Assembly (NCBI RefSeq): GCF_936925435.1
Contig: NZ_CAKZHQ010000047.1
Location: 62,001-126,000 of the forward strand
DNA: 64,000 nucleotides
Direction: 5' to 3'
DNA from: an uncultured Ramlibacter sp.
GTDB taxonomy: Bacteria; Pseudomonadota; Gammaproteobacteria; Burkholderiales; Burkholderiaceae_C
Part shown: piece after piece, positions 34,506 through 42,633 of the stretch
Layout of the letters: the number at the start of each line of letters is the position of its first letter
Position numbering within the stretch: position 1 is the stretch's first letter
Notes under the pieces: generated by a model
Told to the model about the DNA's origin: nothing
Seen by the model: the letters and a program-made list of their open reading frames with translations, nothing else
Databases searched by the model: none
Program-made: the position numbers and the translations under genes

Positions 34506-34991
34506 TCAGCGCGCCGACGGCAGGTTCAGCACCACGGTGCCGTCCCACTGGCCGGCGGCGTTGCGGGTGAGCCGGGTTTCGGCCGGCAGGGCGCGGGCGT
34601 TGGCGCGGGCCTGCGCCAGCCACTGCGCCAGCGCGCCGGGCGCGGTGCCGGCCAGCGTCAGCGTGACGCGGTCGCCGTTGACGGCGATGCGTGCGCTGGT
34701 GCCCAGGGCCTGCTTGACCGAGGTCTCCAGCAGGTGCAGGGCTTCGTCGTAACCGAGCCGGGGCTGGGCCTGCAGCTGGCGGGCCAGGGCCTGCTGGCCC
34801 AGCATGTGCTGCAGCTGGGTGTCCAGCGTGCGGTGCTGGGCCGGCGCGCTGCGCAGCGTCGCCAGTGCCGGCGCCAGCGCGACCCACCACAGCAGGCTGG
34901 CGCCGACCAGCGCGGCGGCGCCGGCCACCAGGGTCTTCTCGCGCGGCGCCAGCTGCTGCCAGCGTGCGCGCAGGATGTCCATCGCTTTCAT
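34506..34991 (-). CDS. gspM: Type II secretion inner-membrane protein M
   Basis: This 161-residue protein has a cytoplasmic N-terminus (WQQLAPREKT), one membrane helix (LVAGAAALVGASLLWWVALAPAL) and a small periplasmic ferredoxin-like domain. It pairs with GspL in the inner-membrane platform. The ATG at 34991 overlaps the gspL stop by 4 bp; the open frame continues further upstream but only antisense-like sequence lies there. Confidence 0.85.
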   Translation of the reverse strand: MKAMDILRARWQQLAPREKTLVAGAAALVGASLLWWVALAPALATLRSAPAQHRTLDTQLQHMLGQQALARQLQAQPRLGYDEALHLLETSVKQALGTSARIAVNGDRVTLTLAGTAPGALAQWLAQARANARALPAETRLTRNAAGQWDGTVVLNLPSAR

Positions 34992-36193
34992 GGCGCGGCC
35001 TCCGGCGTGATGACCAGCACGTCGCCGCGCAGCGTTGCCGCATAGCCCTGGCCTTTGAGGCTGGTCAGCAGGGGCCGGGCCGCGTCGGCTGTGGCCACCA
35101 CGCCTCTGGCGCGCAGCTCGGTGCCGGTGAACTCCAGGCCGGTGACGGCTTGCTGCGGCGCGGCGGCGGCCAGCGCGCCCAGCATGGTCTCCAGGTCGCG
35201 GCCGGAGGCGGCGCCGGCGGCCTGGCGCAGCAGTGCCATTTCCTTGTCCATCTGCACCAGTGGCGCGACCACGGTCTTGATCTGCGGAAAGGTCTGGGTC
35301 AGCGTGGTCTCGATGGCCACCCGCTTGGACTCCAGCGCGGCGCGTTCCTTCCAGGCCCAGACGTTCAGGCCCAGCAGATGCACGGCCGCCAGCAGCGCGG
35401 CGCCCCAGCGCACGGCGCGCCACTGGGGCGCGCGCAACAGGCCGGCCCAACCGGCGGCCAGCTTGCGGGCGGTGCGGTTGCGGCCCGAGCTGGCGAACTC
35501 CAGCTGCGCCAGGTCCCAGGAGGTCTGCGCGGCCTGCAGCCAACGCTCGGGGGCTTGCTGCAACACCAGCTTGCGCTGCAACAGCTGCTCGGCCTGGGCG
35601 GCGACGGCCGGCTCGGAGCGGACCTCCAGTTCGGGCGGCAGCGCGGGCAGCAGCGCCAGCGAAGCCGCCGACAGCGGCAGCGCCAGCACACCCTGCGGCC
35701 CGGCGGCGGCCAGCCAGGCGTCGTCGGCCTCGCCCAGCGCATGCAGGCTGGCTTCCTCCTGCGGCGTGAACTCGGGAACGATGCGCGAGGCCGGGCGCTG
35801 CGCCGCTTCCAGCGCCTGCACCCAGCTGCGCAGCCAGGCGCGGTCGCACACCGCGACCCAGCACGGCGCGCCGGGGCGCGGCTGCGGCTGCAGCGCGAAG
35901 TGCAGGGCCTCGGGTTCGTCCAGCAGGCGTTCTTCCAGCAGCCCCTCGAGCACCGCGCGCAGGCGGGCCGAGCCGGGCCCGACGCCGCGGGGCAACTCGA
36001 CCTGGTGCCAGGACAGGGCGCCGGCCGGCACCACGGCCACGACCTCGGCGCCGGCGCCCGTGGGCTGCGGCAGCAGGGCGGCCGGCAGGCTGGCGCGCGC
36101 GCCGGGGCTGCGGCCGTCGGGGCTGAGCACATGGTCGAACTCGGGCTGGGCGGGGGCCGGCTGGCGGGCAAGCAGGACGACGAGGGTGCTCAT
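34988..36193 (-). CDS. gspL: Type II secretion inner-membrane protein L
   Basis: This 401-residue protein has an actin-like cytoplasmic domain (residues 1-240) that docks GspE, a membrane helix near WGAALLAAVHLLGLNVWAW and a periplasmic C-terminal domain (SLKGQGYAATLRGDVLVITP). It links the ATPase to the pseudopilus assembly platform with GspM. It starts 36 bp after gspK. Confidence 0.87.
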   Translation of the reverse strand: MSTLVVLLARQPAPAQPEFDHVLSPDGRSPGARASLPAALLPQPTGAGAEVVAVVPAGALSWHQVELPRGVGPGSARLRAVLEGLLEERLLDEPEALHFALQPQPRPGAPCWVAVCDRAWLRSWVQALEAAQRPASRIVPEFTPQEEASLHALGEADDAWLAAAGPQGVLALPLSAASLALLPALPPELEVRSEPAVAAQAEQLLQRKLVLQQAPERWLQAAQTSWDLAQLEFASSGRNRTARKLAAGWAGLLRAPQWRAVRWGAALLAAVHLLGLNVWAWKERAALESKRVAIETTLTQTFPQIKTVVAPLVQMDKEMALLRQAAGAASGRDLETMLGALAAAAPQQAVTGLEFTGTELRARGVVATADAARPLLTSLKGQGYAATLRGDVLVITPEAAP

Positions 36194-36229
36194 GGATGCG
36201 GCGATTGTAGGGAGGGCGTGTGTCGCCGC

Positions 36230-37213
36230 TCAGCGCATGGGTGGCGCCGCCACCAGGGCGCTGGCGTCGGCGACGCCGCGCTGGCGCTGCAAGGTCGTCA
36301 CATTCATGTTGGTGCGTTGCACCAGCGAGCGCTCTTCCACCATCACCTGGTCCAGCCTCAGCCGCCCGATCACCTCAAAATAGCCCGAGGCCACGCTCAC
36401 GGCGTCCGTGGTGAAGGCCTGCTCATGGCCGGCGAACAGGCGGCTAGCGTCGGCGAGGCTGCGAAACGGCTGGCTGCCGCGGTGCGCCACCAGGGCCTGG
36501 GCGTCGGCCAGGCTCAGGCCGTCGATGGCGGCATGGATCACCTGGGCGCTGGCGGTGTTGAGGTTGACCGGCGTGCGCGTCGGCAGCACCGTGATGTAGG
36601 GCTGCAGCACCGCCACGGTGGGCGCCGGCAGGCCCAGCCAGACCAGCTGCCCGACCTGTTGCGGCAGCAGCGGCGCCTGACTGCCCGAACGGTTGTCCGC
36701 GCTGGTGTCGAGCGCGAACCGCAGGCTCTCGGCCAGCCGGGTGAGCTGGGCCTGCGGCAGCGACAGCTGCTCGAACAGGCGTTGGAAACTGCGCAAGCCG
36801 GCCTCGGAAACACGGTTGCCGTCGACCAGGTTGCGGACGTTGAGCAGGGACTGCTGGTCGATGATCTGGCCCGACAGGAAGGCATTGTCCGAGTCGGACT
36901 CGCTGCTGCTGGCATTGCGGTCGGCCGCCAGGAAGGTCGACAGGCGGGCTTCCTCCAGCGGCACGGCCCAGGGCTCGGCCAGGTGGTCACCGGCCGTGCG
37001 CCCGTCCTCGCGCAGGATCAGGCGGGCCCAGTCGAGCGCGCCGGTCAGCACCCAGGAGGCCTGGATGCGCGAGCGCTCCGCCGCCTCCACCTCCACGGCG
37101 CGCCACTGTTGCCACATGGCGGCGGCGGCAAAGGTGGCGACAAGGGTCACCGTCAGCATGGCCATCAGGATGGCCGCGCCGCGCTGGCCGCGCTGGCGCC
37201 GGCGCACTGTCAT
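36230..37213 (-). CDS. gspK: Type II secretion minor pseudopilin K
   Basis: This 327-residue large minor pseudopilin starts MTVRRRQRGQRGAAILMAML: a short basic leader with Gly-Ala at the prepilin peptidase site, then a hydrophobic helix. The C-terminal part has SAM-like/HhH elements (TPVNLNTASAQVIHAAIDGLS). GspK sits at the pseudopilus tip with I and J. The ATG overlaps the gspJ stop by 4 bp; upstream open frame is not used. Confidence 0.88.
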   Translation of the reverse strand: MTVRRRQRGQRGAAILMAMLTVTLVATFAAAAMWQQWRAVEVEAAERSRIQASWVLTGALDWARLILREDGRTAGDHLAEPWAVPLEEARLSTFLAADRNASSSESDSDNAFLSGQIIDQQSLLNVRNLVDGNRVSEAGLRSFQRLFEQLSLPQAQLTRLAESLRFALDTSADNRSGSQAPLLPQQVGQLVWLGLPAPTVAVLQPYITVLPTRTPVNLNTASAQVIHAAIDGLSLADAQALVAHRGSQPFRSLADASRLFAGHEQAFTTDAVSVASGYFEVIGRLRLDQVMVEERSLVQRTNMNVTTLQRQRGVADASALVAAPPMR

Positions 37214-37950
37214 GACTTGCCCCCGCCGATGGTGGGCCGCACCCAGTCGCGCACCAGGGTGCCGGCCAGCGCCTGGCCCGGCGGCAGCGTGAGAACGACG
37301 CGCACGCCATCGGGCACCACAGCCACGCCGCCCGGGCTGGCGGCGCCCGCCGCGCCACTGGCGTCGCTGGACAAAGGGTTGGTCCAGGCGTCGCTGCGGT
37401 AGTAGAAGATCTGCCAGTTGTCCAGCGGCGTGATGCTCACCTCGTTGCTGCGTTCGGCGTCGCCCGGGTTTTGCGACCAGATGTCGGCCTTCTGCCAGGC
37501 CTCGCTGAGCTGGCCGCGGCTGGTCAGCGGCGGTGACTGCCAGCGCAGCCAGCTGCCGGCGCGGCGCGTCCAGGCCACCACCAGCACGCCATCGCCGGCG
37601 CCGGCCGTGCCGCGGCGCGTCAGGCGCAGCACGCGGCCGTTCCAGTCGATCGCGTTGGCTTGCGGCAACTGCTGCAGCGCATCGAGGTCGGCGCCCCACT
37701 GCGCCAGCCCGGTCTGCAGCGTCAGCACCTCGTCGGCGCGCGCCTGCGTGCTGGCCTGGGCCCGCGTCATGCCGTCGAGCCCGCGCCAGCTCAGGACGGC
37801 GAGCATGGACATGGCGAACAGCGCCACCAGCAGTTCCACCAGGGTGAAGCCGCGCTGCCGGGCGCCGCTGGGCCGCCCCGAGGCGCACGAGCCCCCTCGG
37901 GGGGCAGCGCACCACGCGCAGCGGGAAGCGTGGGGGCACTGTTTCTTCAT
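37210..37950 (-). CDS. gspJ: Type II secretion minor pseudopilin J with an extended leader
   Basis: The type IV prepilin motif RQRGFTLVELLVALFAMSMLAVL marks a minor pseudopilin of the I-J-K tip complex. The 246-residue protein has about 34 residues before the cleavage site Gly, far longer than the usual 5-10. The extra stretch (KKQCPHASRCAWCAAPRGG and following) is encoded by a GC-rich double-hairpin repeat (37863-37938). No internal ATG, GTG or TTG lies in frame between them, so the long leader appears genuine unless a rare start is used. It overlaps gspI by TGATG. Confidence 0.87.
   Translation of the reverse strand: MKKQCPHASRCAWCAAPRGGSCASGRPSGARQRGFTLVELLVALFAMSMLAVLSWRGLDGMTRAQASTQARADEVLTLQTGLAQWGADLDALQQLPQANAIDWNGRVLRLTRRGTAGAGDGVLVVAWTRRAGSWLRWQSPPLTSRGQLSEAWQKADIWSQNPGDAERSNEVSITPLDNWQIFYYRSDAWTNPLSSDASGAAGAASPGGVAVVPDGVRVVLTLPPGQALAGTLVRDWVRPTIGGGKS
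37863..37938. repeat. GC-rich double-hairpin repeat inside the 5' end of gspJ
   Basis: One hairpin has the arms GCCCCC (37891-37896) and GGGGGC (37900-37905). A second has CCACGC (37912-37917) and GCGTGG (37928-37933). The flanking GGGCCGCCCCGAGGCGC is part of the unit. I recall this CCCCCACGC...CCCCCGAGGGGG...GGGGCGGCCC design as a common intergenic repeat in Comamonadaceae. Here it is inside a reading frame. Confidence 0.65.
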
Positions 37951-38303
37951 CAGAACTTCCCCACGATGGTCGACAACCTCAGCACCGGCGACGTGCCGTC
38001 GAAGACCTGGGCGTCGACACGGCGGAAACTCGGATTCGGCGTCGGTGCCACGGCCACGGTGACATTGAACATCTGGCCGGCCTGCTCGCAGGGTACGCTG
38101 GTCTCGCCGACGCCGGGCATCTGCTTGGACAGGCGCACGCGCACCAGCTCGTTCTCGGCGCAGACATGGGCCAGCAGCACGCTGGACTGGCGCAAGGCGT
38201 TGTTGGTCAGGGCGGCGGTCGCCTGCAGGCCGGCGACCAGGGCGATGGCGACGATGGCCAGCGCCACCAGCACCTCGATCAGCGTGAAACCCCGTTGCCT
38301 CAC
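37950..38303 (-). CDS. gspI: Type II secretion minor pseudopilin I
   Basis: This 117-residue protein has the prepilin motif MRQRGFTLIEVLVALAIVAIAL with a very short leader, followed by LTNNALRQSSVLLAHVCAENELVRVRL, typical of GspI. It overlaps gspH by 4 bp and gspJ by 1 bp, within the translationally coupled gspG-K block. Confidence 0.9.
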   Translation of the reverse strand: MRQRGFTLIEVLVALAIVAIALVAGLQATAALTNNALRQSSVLLAHVCAENELVRVRLSKQMPGVGETSVPCEQAGQMFNVTVAVAPTPNPSFRRVDAQVFDGTSPVLRLSTIVGKF

Positions 38304-38770
38304 GGTGCGGGCTCCGGGTTCACCGCGAACGGCCGCAGGCCGTCGGTGGCGACGCGCAGGCTGCGCCCGGGCAGGGCGCTGGAGGCCAGCTCCACCGTCT
38401 GGCGCCCGATGATGGGTTCGGGGCCCAGCACCAGCACCGCCGTGCCGAGCACCTGGGTGCTGGGTGCGAGCCAGGCCTCGGGCAGCGCCCCCTGCGGCAC
38501 GCCGTCGAAACGGAAGCCTTGCGCGGTGGTGCTCCAGCGCACCGGCACGCCGCTGGTGCGCGATTGCGCACGGGCCGATTCGAGCAGGGCCGTCAGCCGC
38601 TGCGCCTCGCGCTCGAGCTGGGTGGCCGCCGAGTCACGCAGCGCGAAGCCCACGCCAGCCGAGGCAACCGCAATGATCGCCACCACCACCAGCAACTCGA
38701 GCAGGGTGAAGCCCCGTTCCCGCGAAAGGAGCGCGGGGGCCAAGCTACTGCCAGGAGCCGACGTCCGCAT
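38300..38770 (-). CDS. gspH: Type II secretion minor pseudopilin H
   Basis: This 156-residue protein starts at ATG 38770 with leader MRTSAPGSSLAPALLSRERG, then FTLLELLVVVAIIAVASAGVGFAL. GRSLRVATDGLRPF near the end fits GspH. GAGGG lies just before the start. Its first 26 bp overlap the end of gspG. An upstream ATG at 38803 would add 11 residues and is less likely. Confidence 0.85.
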   Translation of the reverse strand: MRTSAPGSSLAPALLSRERGFTLLELLVVVAIIAVASAGVGFALRDSAATQLEREAQRLTALLESARAQSRTSGVPVRWSTTAQGFRFDGVPQGALPEAWLAPSTQVLGTAVLVLGPEPIIGRQTVELASSALPGRSLRVATDGLRPFAVNPEPAP

Positions 38771-39185
38771 CCTTGCCCTCGCCGCCGCTCTGGCCATCGG
38801 CACCGAAGGACATCACGTCGATCTCGCCCTTGATGCCCGGGTTGAGGTACTGGTAGGGCCGGCCCCAGGGGTCGTTGGGCAGCTTGTCCAGGTAGGGCTT
38901 CCAGTTGGGCGGGATGGTGCCGGCAGTGGGCCGTGCGACCAGGGCCTGCAAGCCCTGCTCGGCGCCGGGATAGCGCTGGTTGTCCAGGCGGTAGAGCTTG
39001 AGGGCCTGCATCAGGTTGGCCACGTCGGTGCGCGCTGCGGTGGCACGCGCATCGTCGGCGCGGTCCAGCACATTGGGCACGATCAGCGCGGCCAGCACGC
39101 CGATGATGACCAGCACCACCATCAATTCGATCAGGGTGAAGCCGCGCTGGACGGCGCGGCGGAACTGGACGGTGAGGGACTTCAT
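38745..39185 (-). CDS. gspG: Type II secretion major pseudopilin G
   Basis: This 146-residue major pseudopilin has the cleavage region RRAVQRGFTLIELMVVLVIIGVLAALIVPNVLDRADDARATAARTDVANL, then LDNQRYPGAEQGLQALV and PWGRPYQYLNPGIKGEIDVMSFGADGQ, the calcium-binding C-terminal segment. It is the first gene of the gspG-E operon and is divergent from gspC by 43 bp. Confidence 0.93.
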   Translation of the reverse strand: MKSLTVQFRRAVQRGFTLIELMVVLVIIGVLAALIVPNVLDRADDARATAARTDVANLMQALKLYRLDNQRYPGAEQGLQALVARPTAGTIPPNWKPYLDKLPNDPWGRPYQYLNPGIKGEIDVMSFGADGQSGGEGKDADVGSWQ

Positions 39186-39216
39186 GGGTGTTGGCGGTGA
39201 GTGCAATCGCTTCCAT

Positions 39217-39222
39217 GATAAT
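39217..39222 (+). promoter_or_regulatory. GATAAT -10 box 6 nt before gspC
   Basis: GATAAT (within an extended TGATAAT) is followed by CGCCGC and ATG 39229. A weak -35-like TTGGCG lies 20 bp upstream. No Shine-Dalgarno is present before the ATG. This geometry places the +1 at the start codon, as for tal and the GNAT gene. Confidence 0.5.
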
Positions 39223-39228
39223 CGCCGC

Positions 39229-39681
39229 ATGTTGAGCAAGCTGCAGAGTCTGTGGGTCGTGCGCGGCGCAAGCTTCCTGCTGTGGGCGCTGGTCGCGGGC
39301 AGCGCCGTGTTCTGGGCGCTGCGGCTGGCGGCCAGTCCCTCGGGCGGCGCCGTCGCCGCGCCGTTGCCGCGCGCCGTGGCGCCGGCTGACGCGGCCCTGG
39401 TGGCGCGGCTGCTCGGCGCCTCTGCCCAATCTGCTGCCACGGCTGCGCCGGTGGCCAGCCTGGCCAGCCGTTTTGCTCTGGTGGGTGTGGTGGCCGGCGC
39501 GCAACGCGGCGCGGCCCTGATTGCCGTGGACGGCAAGCCGGCCCGGCCTTTCCGCGTGGGCAGCCAGATCGACGAGGGTCTGTGGCTGCTGTCGGTGCAG
39601 GGCCAGCAGGCCGCCCTGGCCGCCAGCGCCAACGGCCCCGCCGTGCTGACGCTGGAGCTGCCGGCGCTGCGCCGCCGCTAG
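39229..39681 (+). CDS. gspC: Type II secretion protein C
   Basis: This 150-residue inner-membrane protein has one N-terminal helix (GASFLLWALVAGSAVFWALRL), a short linker and the HR domain (ASRFALVGVVAGAQRGAALIAVDGKPARPFRVGSQIDEGLWLLSVQ), which contacts the secretin N0 domain. The C-terminal PDZ or coiled coil of longer GspC proteins is absent. It is divergent from gspG. Its TAG overlaps the convergent cobC stop in a shared CTAG. Confidence 0.87.
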   Translation: MLSKLQSLWVVRGASFLLWALVAGSAVFWALRLAASPSGGAVAAPLPRAVAPADAALVARLLGASAQSAATAAPVASLASRFALVGVVAGAQRGAALIAVDGKPARPFRVGSQIDEGLWLLSVQGQQAALAASANGPAVLTLELPALRRR

Positions 39682-40229
39682 GCCGGCACTTCCAGCACCT
39701 GCCAGGCGCCAAAGGCCGGCGCCTGCACCGGCCACTGGTGCGCGTGCTGCACGCTGCGCTGTCCCGTGATCAGCAATTGCACTGCGCGGATCACGCCGGC
39801 GTGGGTGATCCAGACGGCATCGCGGCCGGCGCGCACGCTGTCGTCGAAGGCCGCGCCCACGCGCGCCATGAACTGCGCCAGCGATTCGCCGCCGCCGGGA
39901 TGGTGCTGCCAGAAGTCCGCGGTCCACTGCGCCAGCGCCGCTTCGCCGATCGCGTCCCAGCGCCGGCCCTCCCAGGCGCCGAAATCCATCTCGGCCAGCC
40001 GGGCATCGCTTTTTAAAGGTAAATCGGCCCGCAGCTCCCGTAAACATTGCGCCAGCTGCTCACATCTTTGTAGCGGCGAGGTGGCCAGCGCCAGCCCCTG
40101 CGGCAGCACTGCGGCCAGCTGGAAGGCGGCCTGTGCCGTGGCAGCTGCATCGCTTGGGAGGTCGGTGCTGCCGTAGCAGATGCCGGCTTCGACGCAGGGC
40201 GCGGCATGGCGCACCAGCCACAGCTTCAT
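39678..40229 (-). CDS. cobC: Alpha-ribazole phosphatase-like histidine phosphatase
   Basis: This 183-residue histidine phosphatase has the RHG-type motif LVRHAAP with catalytic His, then ATSPLQRCEQLAQ, EMDFGAWEGR and the second His in WITHAGVIRA. It dephosphorylates alpha-ribazole phosphate or the cobalamin 5'-phosphate. It overlaps cobS by 4 bp, supporting a role in nucleotide-loop assembly. Residues 52-65, including part of SPLQRC, are encoded by a 41-bp repeat-like unit with atypical codons. Confidence 0.82.
   Translation of the reverse strand: MKLWLVRHAAPCVEAGICYGSTDLPSDAAATAQAAFQLAAVLPQGLALATSPLQRCEQLAQCLRELRADLPLKSDARLAEMDFGAWEGRRWDAIGEAALAQWTADFWQHHPGGGESLAQFMARVGAAFDDSVRAGRDAVWITHAGVIRAVQLLITGQRSVQHAHQWPVQAPAFGAWQVLEVPA
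40034..40074. repeat. 41-bp dispersed repeat, copy E (diverged)
   Basis: GCTCCCG, then TAAACATTGCGCCAGCT, then the core GCTCACATCTTTGTAGC: the same 7+17+17 spacing and the shared T and C at positions 8 and 10 of the middle block. It covers conserved cobC codons, so part of the match could be chance; the AT-rich codons are unlike the gene around it. Confidence 0.45.
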
Positions 40230-41026
40230 GGGCGCACCAGGACCACGGCCGCGCCCAGGTAGAAGGCGATCTCGCAGACCTGCTGGGTCGCGCCCAGGCA
40301 GTCGCCGGTGAAACCCTGCAGCCGCCGTGCGAACAGCCGCCACATCCACAGCAGGGCCAGGCCGCTGGCCAGCGCAGCGGCCGCCAGCAAGCCTGGTCCC
40401 TGCAGGTAGGCCAGTGGCGCCAGCGACGGCAGGCACCAGGCCAGGGCGACGGCCAGGGTGCGGCCGGAAATCTGCGCCACCAGCGGCTTGCTCTTGGAGC
40501 CGGCGGCGTCGCCCACGTGGGGCAGGGCCCACACCAGCAGCAGCGGCCAGAAGCGCGACAGCACATGGGCGCCCAGCAGCGCGGCCAGCACGCCGCTGGG
40601 CGAGCGCGCACCCAGCAGGGCCAGCAGGCTGACCTTGGCCAGCATGCCCAGCACCAGGGCCATGGCGCCGAAGGCGCCGATGCGCGAGTCCTTCATGATC
40701 TCCAGCGCGCGGCCGCGCTCGCTGGCGCCGCCCAGGCCGTCGGCCACGTCGGCCAGACCGTCCTCATGGAAGCCGCCTGTCAGCAGCACGGTGACGATGG
40801 TGCAGCCCACGGCCGCCACCAGCGGCGCCGAACCGCCCAGCGCCAGCGACAGCAGGGCAAAGGCCAGGCACGCGACGCTGCCCACCAGCCAGCCGACGCC
40901 GGGGAAGTGGCCGGCGCTGGCGCGCAGCAGCTGCGGGCTGAAGCCCACCCATTGCGCCAAGGCGCCGGTGACCGGAATGCGGGTGAAAAACTGGACCGCC
41001 AGCAGGTAGTGGCGCAGGAAGTTCAT
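40226..41026 (-). CDS. cobS: Adenosylcobinamide-GDP ribazoletransferase (cobalamin synthase)
   Basis: This 266-residue inner-membrane enzyme joins adenosylcobinamide-GDP and alpha-ribazole. It has AVQFFTRIPV at the N-terminus, GGFHEDGLADVADGLGG with the Mg2+-binding DGLADxxDG motif, and MKDSRIGAFGAMAL. About seven hydrophobic helices follow. It lies 17 bp after ilvA and overlaps cobC, so ilvA-cobS-cobC may form one transcript. Confidence 0.9.
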   Translation of the reverse strand: MNFLRHYLLAVQFFTRIPVTGALAQWVGFSPQLLRASAGHFPGVGWLVGSVACLAFALLSLALGGSAPLVAAVGCTIVTVLLTGGFHEDGLADVADGLGGASERGRALEIMKDSRIGAFGAMALVLGMLAKVSLLALLGARSPSGVLAALLGAHVLSRFWPLLLVWALPHVGDAAGSKSKPLVAQISGRTLAVALAWCLPSLAPLAYLQGPGLLAAAALASGLALLWMWRLFARRLQGFTGDCLGATQQVCEIAFYLGAAVVLVRP

Positions 41027-41043
41027 GCAGGGCCGCCGGCCGC

Positions 41044-42588
41044 TCAGGTCTGCAGGAACAGGCGGTAGACCGGGTTGTCCGTCTCTTCCACGAAGGGATA
41101 GCCCAGCGTGTCCAGGAAAGCGCCGAAGGCCTTGCTGTCGGCCTTGGGCACCTGCAGGCCCACCAGGATGCGGCCGTAGTCGGCGCCCTGGTTGCGGTAG
41201 TGGAACAAGGTGATATTCCAGTTGGGACGCATGTGCGAGAGGAACTTCATCAGCGCGCCGGGCCGCTCGGGAAAGACGAAGCGCAGCAGGCGCTCGTCTT
41301 TGGCCAGCGACGAGTGGCCGCCCACCATGTGGCGGATGTGCTCCTTGGCCAGCTCGTCGTGGGTGAGGTCGAGCGCGTCGAAGCCGTGGCGCGAGAAGTT
41401 GGCGGCGATCTTGGTCGACTCGCCCTTGCCGTGGGTGGTCAGGCCGACGAAGACATGGGCCCGGGCCGAATCGCTGATGCGGTAGTTGAACTCGGTGACG
41501 TTGCGCGGGCCGCCGGGCAGCTCGCCGATCAGGCCGCAAAAGCGCTTGAAGCTGCCGCGCTCCTCGGGGATGGTGACGGCGAACAGGGCCTCGCGTTCCT
41601 CGCCGACCTCGGCGCGCTCGGCGACGAAGCGCAGGCGATCGAAGTTCATGTTGGCGCCGCACAGGATGGCGGCGTAGGTCTGGCCCCTGGTCTTGTGCGT
41701 GGCCACGTACTGCTTGATCGCCGCCACCGCCAGCGCGCCGGCCGGTTCGACGATGCCGCGGGTGTCGACGAAGATGTCCTTGATGGCGGCGCAGACGGCG
41801 TCGGTGTCGACGGTGATGAATTCATCGACCAGGCCGCGGGCGATGCGGAAGGTCTCCTGCCCCACCAGCTTGACGGCCGTGCCGTCGGAGAACAGGCCGA
41901 CGTCAGCCAGGGTGACGCGCTTTTTCGCCGCGACCGACTGGACCATGGCGTCGGAGTCGTTCATCTGCACGCCGATGACCTTGATCTCGGGTCGCACGGC
42001 CTTGATGTAGTTGGCCACGCCCGAGACCAGGCCGCCGCCGCCGATGGCCACGAAGACTGCGTCCAGCGGGCCCTGGTGCTGGCGCAGGATCTCCATGGCG
42101 ATGGTGCCCTGGCCGGCGATGACATCGGGGTCGTCGAAGGGGTGGACGAAGGTCAGGCCCTGCTTTTTCTCCAGGGCCGCGGCGTGGGTGTAGGCGTCCG
42201 AATAGCTGTCGCCGTGCAGCACGACCTCGCCGCCCAGGGCCTTGACCGCCTCGATCTTGAGCTGCGGCGTGGTCACCGGCATGACGATCACCGCACGCGT
42301 GCCCAGCTTGTGCGCCGACATGGCCACGCCCTGGGCATGGTTGCCGGCCGAGGCGCAGATCACGCCCTTCTTGAGCTGGGCCGGCGTGAGCTGGGCCATC
42401 TTGTTGTAGGCGCCGCGCAGCTTGAAGCTGAAGACCGCCTGCTGGTCCTCGCGCTTGAGCAACACCTTGTTGTGCAGCCGCCGGCTGAGGTTCTTGGCCG
42501 GCTCCAGCGCCGATTCCACCGCCACGTCGTAGACGCGGGCGGTGAGGATTTTCTTGAGGTAATCCGCGGGCTTGAGCTGCTTTGTCAT
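41044..42588 (-). CDS. ilvA: Biosynthetic threonine dehydratase
   Basis: This 514-residue PLP enzyme deaminates threonine to 2-oxobutyrate for isoleucine synthesis. The PLP-Lys is in FSFKLRGAYNKM, the phosphate loop is GGGGLVSG, and CASAGNHAQGVA is also present. Two C-terminal ACT-like regulatory domains (from about residue 335, AVTIPEERGSFKRFC and LRFVFPERPGALMKFL) give isoleucine/valine control, marking the biosynthetic form. ATG 42588 starts the family N-terminus MTKQLKPADYL. A predicted sRNA lies between it and the upstream promoter. Confidence 0.92.
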   Translation of the reverse strand: MTKQLKPADYLKKILTARVYDVAVESALEPAKNLSRRLHNKVLLKREDQQAVFSFKLRGAYNKMAQLTPAQLKKGVICASAGNHAQGVAMSAHKLGTRAVIVMPVTTPQLKIEAVKALGGEVVLHGDSYSDAYTHAAALEKKQGLTFVHPFDDPDVIAGQGTIAMEILRQHQGPLDAVFVAIGGGGLVSGVANYIKAVRPEIKVIGVQMNDSDAMVQSVAAKKRVTLADVGLFSDGTAVKLVGQETFRIARGLVDEFITVDTDAVCAAIKDIFVDTRGIVEPAGALAVAAIKQYVATHKTRGQTYAAILCGANMNFDRLRFVAERAEVGEEREALFAVTIPEERGSFKRFCGLIGELPGGPRNVTEFNYRISDSARAHVFVGLTTHGKGESTKIAANFSRHGFDALDLTHDELAKEHIRHMVGGHSSLAKDERLLRFVFPERPGALMKFLSHMRPNWNITLFHYRNQGADYGRILVGLQVPKADSKAFGAFLDTLGYPFVEETDNPVYRLFLQT

Positions 42589-42633
42589 GAGCAAAGGATG
42601 ATAAGCGCCGGCTTTCACAGCCCGCCAGGCATG

